From Streptomyces sp. CB09001 (GTDB lineage Bacteria; Actinomycetota; Actinomycetes; Streptomycetales; Streptomycetaceae): a stretch of 64,000 nucleotides of DNA. The translations under genes were made by a program, and so were the position numbers. Shown in pieces: positions 7,745 to 15,668 of the stretch. Each line of letters opens with the position of its first letter. The first letter of the stretch is position 1. The notes below the pieces were generated by a model. It was not told where the DNA came from. It did no database searches and saw only the letters and a program-made list of their open reading frames with translations. The stretch covers positions 7,723,609-7,787,608 of the forward strand of contig NZ_CP026730.1 in assembly GCF_003369795.1 (NCBI RefSeq), given 5' to 3'.

Positions 7745-9235
7745 TCAGGTCGGCCGGACGGGCACATCCTTCCCCGCGTGCGGGATGCGGACGACCGACT
7801 CGCCCGCCTCTTTGTGCGCCGCGGGGCGATCCGGACCGGGCAGCAGCAGCGCGGCGACCACCGCGCCGGCCGCGACGACGACCGCCGCGCTGACGAAGCC
7901 CGTCGGCGCGGCGGCCTCGACGCGGACGCCGGGCGCCGCGGCGCCGGCCGCGCCATGGGCGAGTACGGTGCCGATGACGGCGACACCGACGGCGTTGCCG
8001 AGCTCCATCATGGTGTCGTTGAGTGCCGCCGCGTTGCCCGACCGTTCGGGTGCGACCAGGGACAGCTCGGTTTCCGTCGCGGGTCCGAGGGCCAGACCGA
8101 CGCCCACGCCCAGCAGCACGAGCCCGGTCACCACGCCCGCGTAGCCGTCGGCCGCCGCGAGCGTCAGGATGCCGGCCGCGGCCGTCGCCAGACCGGTGCT
8201 GACGCTGCCGCGCGCGCCGGTGAGGCGGGCCAGCCACGGCGCGACGGCCGATCCCGCCCCCACCGCCACCGCGACCGGGGCGAGCGCGAGTCCTGCCGTC
8301 AACGGACTGTATCCCAGGACGAGTTGAAGGTACTGGGTGAGGACGAACAGGGTGCCGGCCAGACCGCAGAAGAGCAGCATGATGCCGGCGCTCGCGCCGA
8401 GGAAGACGGGATGGCGCAGCAGCGCGAAGTCGACCATCGGGCTGGGATGCCGCCGTTCCCACGCCACGAAGCCGGCGCCGCACACCAGCGCGCCGCCGAA
8501 CGCGCCCAGGACGCTCGCCGACGTCCACCCCTCGCCCGAGGCGTGGATGGCGCCGAACACCAGGCCCACCATGACCGCGGAGCCGAGCACCGCGCCCACC
8601 GGGTCCAACGGCCGGGGCACGGACGCCGCCGACTCCGGCAGCAGCACGAGCCCCGCGATCAGGACGACGGCGACCGGCAGCAGGTTCACCAGGAACACCG
8701 ACCCCCACCAGAAGTGGCCCGCGAGGGCGCCGCCGAGCACCGGTCCCACGGCCACCCCCAGCGCGGACGTGCTGCCCCAGACGGCGAGGGCGCGCGGCCG
8801 CTCGTGCTCGGGGAACACATCCACCAGGATCGACAGGGTCCCCGGCATCACCAGGGACGCGGCCAGCCCCATCGCCGCCCGTGCGGCGATGAGCTGGCCC
8901 GCTCCGTCAGCGGTGAGGGCGAGCAGCGAGCCGACGCCGAACAGCGCGACGCCGAGCAGAGTGGCCCGCTTGCGGCCGTACCGGTCGGACAGGGTGCCCG
9001 CGGTCAGCAGACAGGCCGCGAAGACCAGCGCGTAACCGTCGACGATCCACTGCGTCGTGCCGATACCGATGTCCAGATCCCGCATCAGGCTGGGCAGCGC
9101 GACGTTCAGCAGCCCGTTGTTGAGGATGATCACGAACAGGGCGAGGGAGAGGACCGCAAGGACCGCCCAGCGGCGCGGGTCCGGTGGGCCCGCGAGCCGG
9201 GACGCGCGCGCATCCTCGTCGTACGTCGACTGCAT
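7745..9235 (-). CDS. MFS drug exporter, DHA2 (14-TM) type
   Basis: A 496-residue major facilitator with about 14 membrane segments. The N-terminal segment ending in NVALPSLMRDL, then WIVDGYALVFAA, and the loop LSDRYGRKRATL between helices 2 and 3 are DHA2/EmrB-QacA signatures; the motif-C helix GVAVGPVLGG marks an antiporter. It likely exports the cluster product and gives self-resistance using the proton gradient. The ATG has GGAGAGGAC seven bases ahead. It is the first gene of a three-gene leftward operon, with the sugar aminotransferase divergent 237 bases away. Confidence 0.92.
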   Translation of the reverse strand: MQSTYDEDARASRLAGPPDPRRWAVLAVLSLALFVIILNNGLLNVALPSLMRDLDIGIGTTQWIVDGYALVFAACLLTAGTLSDRYGRKRATLLGVALFGVGSLLALTADGAGQLIAARAAMGLAASLVMPGTLSILVDVFPEHERPRALAVWGSTSALGVAVGPVLGGALAGHFWWGSVFLVNLLPVAVVLIAGLVLLPESAASVPRPLDPVGAVLGSAVMVGLVFGAIHASGEGWTSASVLGAFGGALVCGAGFVAWERRHPSPMVDFALLRHPVFLGASAGIMLLFCGLAGTLFVLTQYLQLVLGYSPLTAGLALAPVAVAVGAGSAVAPWLARLTGARGSVSTGLATAAAGILTLAAADGYAGVVTGLVLLGVGVGLALGPATETELSLVAPERSGNAAALNDTMMELGNAVGVAVIGTVLAHGAAGAAAPGVRVEAAAPTGFVSAAVVVAAGAVVAALLLPGPDRPAAHKEAGESVVRIPHAGKDVPVRPT

Positions 9236-9374
9236 CGCCGGTCCTCTCCACGCGCTCGGGGCGGGGCCGGCGCCGGTGCGCGCCCCGCACGAGGGTGGAC
9301 CCGCACGCTGAAGTTCCGCTTGTGCGGCGAGCGAGGGCGGAGACGATCACGGGGGCGGCCGTCGCCTTGAGCGC

Positions 9375-9392
9375 TTTGCCGGACTTTTAGCG
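9375..9392 (+). promoter_or_regulatory. CTTTTAG box 2 (cluster motif)
   Basis: TTTGCCGGACTTTTAGCG, in the divergent gap between exporter and aminotransferase genes, pointing towards the aminotransferase whose ATG is 81 bases on. It matches box 1 in 15 of 18 positions and resembles box 3 at 14261. Flanking AGCGCT and AGCG give partial dyad symmetry. Confidence 0.42.
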
Positions 9393-9472
9393 CCGCGCCA
9401 CACGATGGAGCCCCGCCATCGTTCTGACGTCGGCCGGCTCCCACCCGCCAGGCGGCGACACGAAAGGTAGTC

Positions 9473-10633
9473 ATGATCAATCTCTTTCAGCCCCAGGTCG
9501 GAGCGGAGGAACTCGCTGCGGTCGCCGAGACCTTCGAGGACAAGTGGCTGGGACACGGTCCTCGGACCCGGGCCTTCGAGGCCGCGTTCGCGGAGCACAT
9601 CGACGTGCCCGCCGAACACGTCGTCTTCCTCAACTCGGGTACCTCAGGGCTGTTCCTCGCCCTGGAGTCGCTGGACCTGGAGGAGGGAGACGAGGTGGTG
9701 CTGCCCTCCCTCAGCTTCGTCGCCGCCGCGAACGCCGTACTCAGCTGCGGTGCCCGGCCGGTCTTCTGCGACGTCGACCCCCGCACCCTCAACCCCACGG
9801 TCGAGGACATCGAGCAGGCGCTCACACCCCGCACCAAGGCGGTCATCGTCCTGCACTACGGGGGCTCACCCGGTGACATCGTCCGCATCGCGGACCGCTG
9901 CCGGGAGCGGGGCGTCACCCTCGTCGAGGACGCGGCCTGCTCGGTGGCCTCCCGGGTGGACGGCCGGGCGGCGGGGACCTTCGGAGACATCGCCATGTGG
10001 AGCTTCGACGCCATGAAGGTCCTGGTCACCGGAGACGGCGGAATGATCTACGTCAAGGACCGGGAACAAGCCGAACGGGCCAGGCGGCTCGCGTACCACG
10101 GGCTGGCCCAGTCCAGCGGTTTCGGCTACGCGAAAGTCTCGTCCCGCTGGTGGGAGCTGGACATCCCCGAGCCCGGCCGCCGTGTCATCGGCAACGACCT
10201 CACAGCCGCGATCGGCGCCGTACAGCTGCGCCGGCTACCCGAGTTCATACGCCGCCGCCAGGAGATCTGCGCGCTCTACGACCAGGAACTGGCCGGCGTG
10301 CCCGGGTTGCTGCTGCCCCCCGCCCTGCCGCACGGCCACGAGTCCACCCACTACTTCTACTGGGTGCAGACAGCCCCGGAGATCCGCGACGGCCTGGCCG
10401 GCGACCTCCTCAAGGACGGCATCTACACGACCTTCCGGTACGCACCGCTGCACAAGGTCCCCGCCTTCGGCTCCCAGAGCGCCCAGACCCTTCAACTGCC
10501 CCACTCGGACTGGGCCGCGGACCGCACCCTGTGCCTGCCCCTGCACCCCGCACTGAGCGACGGCGACGTGCGCACCGTCGCGGCGGCCGTGCACAAGGCC
10601 GTCGAGAACCGGCGCACGGTGGACGCCCCCTGA
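9473..10633 (+). CDS. DegT/DnrJ/EryC1-type sugar aminotransferase
   Basis: A 386-residue PLP enzyme of the fold-type I sugar aminotransferase family. FLNSGTSGLFLAL binds the cofactor phosphate, VEDAACSVAS contains the Asp that contacts the pyridine nitrogen and SFDAMKVLVTGDGG carries the Schiff-base lysine (Lys182). Such enzymes transfer an amino group from glutamate to a keto sugar nucleotide. With a 2,3-dehydratase and a 3-deoxygenase in the same cluster, a 4-amination as in the SpnR step of forosamine biosynthesis is the best fit, although 3-amination cannot be excluded. The short gap after its stop contains a ghost of another sugar gene and a strong terminator. Confidence 0.88.
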   Translation: MINLFQPQVGAEELAAVAETFEDKWLGHGPRTRAFEAAFAEHIDVPAEHVVFLNSGTSGLFLALESLDLEEGDEVVLPSLSFVAAANAVLSCGARPVFCDVDPRTLNPTVEDIEQALTPRTKAVIVLHYGGSPGDIVRIADRCRERGVTLVEDAACSVASRVDGRAAGTFGDIAMWSFDAMKVLVTGDGGMIYVKDREQAERARRLAYHGLAQSSGFGYAKVSSRWWELDIPEPGRRVIGNDLTAAIGAVQLRRLPEFIRRRQEICALYDQELAGVPGLLLPPALPHGHESTHYFYWVQTAPEIRDGLAGDLLKDGIYTTFRYAPLHKVPAFGSQSAQTLQLPHSDWAADRTLCLPLHPALSDGDVRTVAAAVHKAVENRRTVDAP

Positions 10634-10677
10634 GCATCCTGATCACCGGCGGGCGGGGCTGACCGGCTCGCACCACT
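10630..10677 (+). pseudogene. ghost of an NAD(P)-Rossmann sugar epimerase/reductase start
   Basis: Overlapping the aminotransferase stop, the sequence reads LSILITGGRG and then a stop at 10660-10662. Shifting by one base continues as LTGSH. Joined, they give the N-terminal beta-strand and dinucleotide-binding loop (ITGGxGxxGSH) of extended SDR epimerases or 4-ketoreductases, as in the RmlB start at 16733. The rest of the gene is absent and a terminator follows. I read this as the remains of a gene once coupled to the aminotransferase; chance similarity over about 15 residues is the alternative. Confidence 0.45.
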
Positions 10678-10679
10678 AC

Positions 10680-10787
10680 GGTTCCACCCCCTTCGGGGCG
10701 TGGAACCGAACCAGCTGAGCTCCACCACAGCACACTGGCCCCACGGGAGGGCCCCGGCCAGTGTGCTGCGGTGGAGCTCAGCTGGTT
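10680..10787. terminator. tandem hairpins, bidirectional terminator between convergent units
   Basis: A first stem pairs GGTTCCACCCC (10680-10690) with 10695-10707. A second, very long stem pairs 10709-10740 with 10756-10787: 31 of 32 positions complementary, the other a G-U pair, around a 15-base loop. The right arm runs into the last ten bases of the ferredoxin gene. The position between convergent aminotransferase and ferredoxin-kor units fits a bidirectional terminator; the arm length is unusual. Confidence 0.75.
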
Positions 10788-11101
10788 TCCTTCACCGGCT
10801 CGGCCTGGATCACCGGGTGGTCCGCGGGCAGCTGCCCGGCCGCCGACGCGCCACCCGACACCTCGGCCGTCGCGAACACCTCCCGGTCGGCGGAGCCGTA
10901 ACCCGCCCACTCCTCCGGCAGGGCGTCCTCGTAGAAGATGGCCTCGACAGGGCAGACCGGTTCGCAGGCGCCGCAGTCCACGCATTCATCGGGGTTGATG
11001 TACATCTTGCGGGGACCCTCGTAGATGCAGTCGACGGGGCATTCGTCGATGCAGGCCTTGTCCTTGAGGTCCACGCAGGGCTGGGTGATCACATACGTCA
11101 T
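10778..11101 (-). CDS. seven-iron ferredoxin (3Fe-4S plus 4Fe-4S)
   Basis: A 107-residue FdxA-like ferredoxin. Cysteines 9, 17, 21 and 25 in CVDLKDKACIDECPVDC and 40, 43, 46 and 50 in CVDCGACEPVCP match the 3Fe-4S and 4Fe-4S pattern of actinobacterial 7Fe ferredoxins. Its ATG overlaps the korB stop (ATGA), so it is the coupled electron acceptor of the oxoacid:ferredoxin oxidoreductase. Because the operon sits inside a sugar block with an iron-sulfur 3-dehydratase, it could also be that enzyme's electron donor (inference). Confidence 0.93.
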   Translation of the reverse strand: MTYVITQPCVDLKDKACIDECPVDCIYEGPRKMYINPDECVDCGACEPVCPVEAIFYEDALPEEWAGYGSADREVFATAEVSGGASAAGQLPADHPVIQAEPVKETS

Positions 11102-12192
11102 GAGGAAGCCTCCACGGTCCAGGTGTCGTTGCCCGTGAGGAGTGCGGTGAGGTCGCCCTTGCCGTTCTCCTCGACGGCGGTGTCGAGCTGGCCGGCCATG
11201 AGCGTGTCGTAGACGGGACGCTCGACGTCTCGGAAGACGCCGATGGGCGAGTGGTACAGCGTCTGCGGGTCGGCGAGGCGGGAGAGCGCGAAGGCCGTCG
11301 TCGGAGACGCGGAGTGGGTGTCGTGGACCACGATGCGCGACTCGTTCTCGGGCGTGACCTCGACGATCTCCAGGTCGCCGGTGACCGGGTCGCGGACGAC
11401 GCCCTTGTGCCCGAGCCCGTCCGCCGAGGGGGCCCCGAAGCGGATCGGCCGCCCGTGTTCCAGGCGGATCACGGCCTCCTGGGCCTGCTGCTTGTTCTTG
11501 AGGACCTCGAAGGCGCCGTCGTTGAAGATGTTGCAGTTCTGGTAGATCTCCACCAGGGCGGTGCCGGGGTGGTCGGCGGCGGCGCGCAGCACGCCGGTGA
11601 GGTGCTTGCGGTCGGAGTCGACGGTGCGGGCGACGAAGCTCGCTTCGGCGCCCAGGGCCAGCGACACCGGGTTGAACGGGGCGTCCAGCGAACCCATCGG
11701 CGTGGACTTGGTGATCTTGCCGGTCTCGGAGGTGGGCGAGTACTGGCCCTTGGTCAGCCCGTAGATCCGGTTGTTGAAGAGGAGGATCTTCACGTTGACG
11801 TTGCGGCGCAGCGCGTGCATCAGATGATTCCCGCCGATGGACAGCGCGTCACCGTCACCGGTGACCACCCACACGCTCAGGTCGCGCCTGCTGGAAGCCA
11901 GGCCGGTGGCGATGGCGGGGGCACGGCCGTGGATGGAGTGCATCCCGTAGGTGTTCATGTAGTAGGGGAAGCGGGAGGAGCAGCCGATGCCGGAGATGAA
12001 GCAGATGTTCTCCCTGGCCAGGCCGAGTTCGGGCATGAAGCCCTGCACGGCGGCGAGGACGGCGTAGTCACCGCAGCCGGGGCACCAGCGGACCTCCTGG
12101 TCCGTCTTGAAGTCCTTCATCGATTGCGCGGCTTCGGCCTTGGGGACCAGCTGCAACAGGCTGCCCGTGCCCGCGGGCGTCGTGTCAGCCAT
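11098..12192 (-). CDS. korB: 2-oxoacid:ferredoxin oxidoreductase, beta subunit
   Basis: A 364-residue TPP-binding subunit. RWCPGCGDYAVL near the N-terminus supplies cluster and TPP contacts, and GDGDALSIGGNH with LFNNRIYGLTKGQYSPTS forms the metal/diphosphate site and substrate loop typical of KorB. With KorA it decarboxylates 2-oxoglutarate (or a related oxoacid) to the acyl-CoA while reducing ferredoxin. It overlaps korA by 8 bases and ferredoxin by 4, so the three proteins are made together. Streptomyces usually keeps korAB in the core genome; a copy inside a sugar cluster is notable. Confidence 0.93.
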   Translation of the reverse strand: MADTTPAGTGSLLQLVPKAEAAQSMKDFKTDQEVRWCPGCGDYAVLAAVQGFMPELGLARENICFISGIGCSSRFPYYMNTYGMHSIHGRAPAIATGLASSRRDLSVWVVTGDGDALSIGGNHLMHALRRNVNVKILLFNNRIYGLTKGQYSPTSETGKITKSTPMGSLDAPFNPVSLALGAEASFVARTVDSDRKHLTGVLRAAADHPGTALVEIYQNCNIFNDGAFEVLKNKQQAQEAVIRLEHGRPIRFGAPSADGLGHKGVVRDPVTGDLEIVEVTPENESRIVVHDTHSASPTTAFALSRLADPQTLYHSPIGVFRDVERPVYDTLMAGQLDTAVEENGKGDLTALLTGNDTWTVEASS

Positions 12193-14089
12193 CGATGGCC
12201 TCCTTGAGAGCCGTGGCGAGTTGCTCAGCCTTGAACGGCATTCCGTTGACCTGGTTGTACGAGCGGGCGTCGACCAGGTACTCGGCCCGGACGAGGGCGG
12301 CGAGCTGGCCGAGGTTCATCTCGGGGATCACCACACGTTCGTACCGCTCGAGCACGTCACCCAGATTCTTGGGGAACGGGTTGAGGTGGCGCAGATGGGC
12401 CTGCGCGATTCGCTGTCCGGCGCCCCGCAGCCGGCGCACGGCGGCGGTGATCGGCCCGTACGTGGAACCCCAGCCCAGGACCAGCAGCTGCGCGTCGCCG
12501 TCCGGATCGTCGACCTCAAGGTCGGGCACGGCGATACCGTCGATCTTGGCCTGGCGGGTGCGGACCATGAAGTCGTGGTTGGCCGGGTCGTAGGAGATGT
12601 TGCCCGTGCCGTCCTGCTTCTCGATGCCGCCGATCCGGTGCTCCAGCCCCGGGGTGCCGGGGACTGCCCACGGGCGGGCCAGGGTCTGCGGGTCGCGTTT
12701 GTAGGGCCTGAAGACACGGCGGCCGTCGGCCAGTTCGTGGTTGGGGCCGGCGGCGAACCGCACCCGCAGATCGGGGAGGCCGTCGGCCTCGGGGACGCGC
12801 CAGGGCTCGGAGCCGTTGGCGAGGTAGCCGTCACTCAGCAGGAACACCGGGGTGCGGTAGGTCAACGCGATACGGGCCGCTTCCATGGCCGCCTCGAAGC
12901 AGTCCGCCGGGGTGCACGGCGCGACGATCGGCACCGGTGCCTCGCCGTTGCGCCCGTACATCGCCTGCAGCAGGTCGGCCTGCTCCGTCTTGGTCGGCAG
13001 GCCGGTCGAGGGCCCGCCGCGCTGGATGTCGACGACCAGCAGCGGCAGTTCGAGGGAGACGGCAAGCCCGATCGTCTCGCTCTTGAGGGCCACGCCCGGT
13101 CCGGAGGTGGTCGTGACCGCGAGACTGCCGCCGAACGCGGCGCCCAGCGCCGCACCGATCCCGGCGATCTCGTCCTCCGCCTGGAAGGTCCGTACGCCGA
13201 AGTTCTTGTGCTTCGACAACTCGTGCAGGATGTCGGAGGCCGGAGTGATCGGGTACGAACCGAGGTAGAGCGGCAGGTCCGCCTGTCGGGACGCGGCGAC
13301 CAGCCCGTAGGACAGGGCCAGGTTCCCGGAGATGTTGCGGTACGTGCCTGCGGGGAACGCGCCGGCCGCCGGCGCGACCTCGTAGGAGACCGCGAAGTCC
13401 TCGGTGGTCTCCCCGAAGTTCCAACCCGCGTGGAAGGCGGCCAGGTTGGCCTTCACGATCTCGGGCTTCTCGGCGAACTTCCGCCTGAGGAACCGCTCCG
13501 TGCCCTCGGTCGGCCGGTGGTACATCCACGACAGCAGGCCGAGCGCGAACATGTTCTTGGAGCGCTCGGCCTGCTTGCGGGAGAGGTCGAACTCCTTGAG
13601 CGCCTCGACCGTCAGTGTCGTCAGCGGCACCGGGTGCACGCGGTAGGCGTCCAGCGAGCCGTCCTCCAGAGGGGAGACCTCGTAGCCGACCTTGGCCATC
13701 GCCCGGCTGGTGAACTCGTCGGTATTGACGATGACTTCGGCGCCGCGCGGCACATCCGCGATGTTCGCCCTCAACGCGGCCGGATTCATCGCCACCAGCA
13801 CATCCGGCGCATCACCGGGCGTGAGGATGTCGTGGTCGGCGAAGTGCAGCTGAAACGAGGACACACCCGGAAGCGTTCCTGCCGGCGCCCGGATCTCGGC
13901 GGGAAAGTTCGGCAGCGTGGACAGATCATTTCCGAACGATGCCGTCTCCGACGTGAAGCGATCCCCCGTGAGCTGCATACCGTCACCGGAGTCACCCGCG
14001 AAACGGATGATCACCCGGTCCAGGCGGCGCACCGTCTTCCTGGGTGTCTCTTCGCCTGTCCCTGTGCTTTCCAGTGCCAGAACGGCCAC
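12185..14089 (-). CDS. korA: 2-oxoacid:ferredoxin oxidoreductase, fused gamma-alpha subunit
   Basis: A 634-residue fusion typical of actinobacterial KorA. The N-terminal gamma domain contains RFAGDSGDGMQLTGDRF; the alpha (pyrimidine) domain includes GSYPITPASDILHEL and the TTSGPGVALKSE and RGGPSTGLPTKTEQ loops. It acts with KorB and the 7Fe ferredoxin. The gene is divergent from the glycosyltransferase gene, with 257 bases between starts holding box 3. Its placement suggests that reduced ferredoxin is needed while the sugar is made. Confidence 0.93.
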   Translation of the reverse strand: MAVLALESTGTGEETPRKTVRRLDRVIIRFAGDSGDGMQLTGDRFTSETASFGNDLSTLPNFPAEIRAPAGTLPGVSSFQLHFADHDILTPGDAPDVLVAMNPAALRANIADVPRGAEVIVNTDEFTSRAMAKVGYEVSPLEDGSLDAYRVHPVPLTTLTVEALKEFDLSRKQAERSKNMFALGLLSWMYHRPTEGTERFLRRKFAEKPEIVKANLAAFHAGWNFGETTEDFAVSYEVAPAAGAFPAGTYRNISGNLALSYGLVAASRQADLPLYLGSYPITPASDILHELSKHKNFGVRTFQAEDEIAGIGAALGAAFGGSLAVTTTSGPGVALKSETIGLAVSLELPLLVVDIQRGGPSTGLPTKTEQADLLQAMYGRNGEAPVPIVAPCTPADCFEAAMEAARIALTYRTPVFLLSDGYLANGSEPWRVPEADGLPDLRVRFAAGPNHELADGRRVFRPYKRDPQTLARPWAVPGTPGLEHRIGGIEKQDGTGNISYDPANHDFMVRTRQAKIDGIAVPDLEVDDPDGDAQLLVLGWGSTYGPITAAVRRLRGAGQRIAQAHLRHLNPFPKNLGDVLERYERVVIPEMNLGQLAALVRAEYLVDARSYNQVNGMPFKAEQLATALKEAIDG

Positions 14090-14260
14090 CGGCCGCCCCC
14101 TTTCCTAGACGTCGCGGACGCCGCACACGCGGCGAAGCCGACGGACACCGCACGTTAGGAGGGAGGACTTGTGACTGGCCAAAGCATCCGAGGACCACCC
14201 GGCCCGGAGACGCGCACGGGCACGGGCCGACGCCGGGACGCCGGGCGGCCGCACAGCGCA

Positions 14261-14273
14261 AGCGGACCTTTAG
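14261..14273 (+). promoter_or_regulatory. CTTTTAG box 3 (cluster motif, degenerate)
   Basis: AGCGGACCTTTAG, in the korA-glycosyltransferase gap and 74 bases ahead of the glycosyltransferase ATG. It matches 11 of 13 positions of the core of box 2 (GCCGGACTTTTAG) and lies at almost the same distance from its gene. Confidence 0.35.
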
Positions 14274-14346
14274 AACCGGCCCCCACGCTGCTGGCGAACG
14301 GCAGCCGCCAGCGTCGTACGGACGGACACCTCAAGGAAGGTCAGCG

Positions 14347-15636
14347 ATGCGTATTCTCTTCAACGTCTTCCCGGCATCGTCACATGTATATCCAGTCGTC
14401 CCACTGGCATGGGCACTGCAGAGCGCCGGCCACGAAGTGGTGATGGCCACCTCTGAGGCCGGGCTCGACCCGAAGTTGTTTACGAACATCGCCTCGGCCG
14501 GACTTACCGCGGTGCCCCTGGGCGGCAAGGAGGAACTCGCCGACTCGCTGGCCCCCCTCCTCGCCGTGGCGAACCGCCCCGATCGACGTACCGCGACGAT
14601 CGACCCGGATGACGAGGACACCTGGCGCACCTGCCGGGACATGCTGATCGACCTGCTCCACGCGCACTACCCGCCGGAGCAGGTGAGCGGCGGTCGCCGG
14701 CCGGTCCTGGACGCGCTGGTGGACTTCGCCCGGGACTGGCGCCCGGACCTGGTGCTGTGGGACCCGCTGGCTCCGACCGGGGCGGTGGCCGCGCGTGTCA
14801 GCGGCGCCGCCCACGCGCGCCTCCTGTTCGGCATGGACAACGTCGGTCTGGTCCGTGCCAAAACGCTGCAGGAGCTGGCCGATCCGTCCTCCGGCCTGAC
14901 GGAGGACCCGTGGACGCCGTGGCTGAAGCCGGTGCTGGAGCGCTACGGTCTCGACTTCACCGAAGAGACGCTGCTCGGCCAGTGGACCATGGACCTGACC
15001 GCGGCGCGGATGCAGTACCCGCTGGATCTGAGGTACGTACCGGTCCGCTGGATCCCGTACAACGGCGGCAGCACCCTTCCCCAGTGGCTGCACAAGCGGC
15101 CCGAGCGGCCCCGGGTGGTCTTCACACTCGGCCAGACCCGCCGGCTCCTCGACGGTGCGCAAGGCGGCTTCCCGCTACGGGACTTCTTCGACTCCGTGTC
15201 CGACCTGGACCTGGAAATGGTCGCCACCCTGAACAGCGACCAACTGGCCACCGCAGGTGACCTCCCGGACAATGTCCGCGCCATCGGATACGTGCCGCTC
15301 AATCACCTGCTGCCCACCAGCTCGGCCATCATCCACCACGGCGGCGGAGGCACCTCCGGTGCCTGCGTGGCATTCCAGGTACCGCAGCTGATCGTGCCCA
15401 TCCCGATGTGGGACGAGAAAGTCATAGCGCAGTACATCGGCGGCCGGGGCGCGGGACTGGTCATCGACCCCGCGAAGATCGACGTCGACACCATGCGGAA
15501 AGACCTCGTCAGGCTGATCACGGAACCCTCGTTCCGGAACGGGGCCCGTGACCTGTACGAGGACATGCTCGCCGCCCCCGCGCCCAAGGACGTGGTTCCG
15601 ATACTGGAGAGACTGACCACGGAGCATCGCGGCTGA
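14347..15636 (+). CDS. GT-B macrolide-type glycosyltransferase (EryCIII/DesVII-like)
   Basis: A 429-residue GT1-family glycosyltransferase. ASSHVYPVVPLAWAL at the N-terminus and IIHHGGGGTSGA near residue 325 (sugar-nucleotide diphosphate site) are typical, and the length and N-terminal layout fit the activator-dependent EryCIII/DesVII/SpnP group. Many of that group need a P450-like helper protein, and none is present in the window. The ATG follows AAGGAAGG by six bases; the longer open frame upstream is non-coding. It opens the rightward sugar operon and presumably attaches the tetradeoxyaminosugar to the aglycone. Confidence 0.88.
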   Translation: MRILFNVFPASSHVYPVVPLAWALQSAGHEVVMATSEAGLDPKLFTNIASAGLTAVPLGGKEELADSLAPLLAVANRPDRRTATIDPDDEDTWRTCRDMLIDLLHAHYPPEQVSGGRRPVLDALVDFARDWRPDLVLWDPLAPTGAVAARVSGAAHARLLFGMDNVGLVRAKTLQELADPSSGLTEDPWTPWLKPVLERYGLDFTEETLLGQWTMDLTAARMQYPLDLRYVPVRWIPYNGGSTLPQWLHKRPERPRVVFTLGQTRRLLDGAQGGFPLRDFFDSVSDLDLEMVATLNSDQLATAGDLPDNVRAIGYVPLNHLLPTSSAIIHHGGGGTSGACVAFQVPQLIVPIPMWDEKVIAQYIGGRGAGLVIDPAKIDVDTMRKDLVRLITEPSFRNGARDLYEDMLAAPAPKDVVPILERLTTEHRG

Positions 15637-15668
15637 AAAGCCGGCACACACGAAGTGAGAGGACCACC

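Noticed and set aside
11098..14089. pyruvate:ferredoxin oxidoreductase instead of Kor
   Set aside because: The two-subunit gamma-alpha fusion plus short beta layout and loop motifs fit KorAB; exact oxoacid specificity remains unproven.
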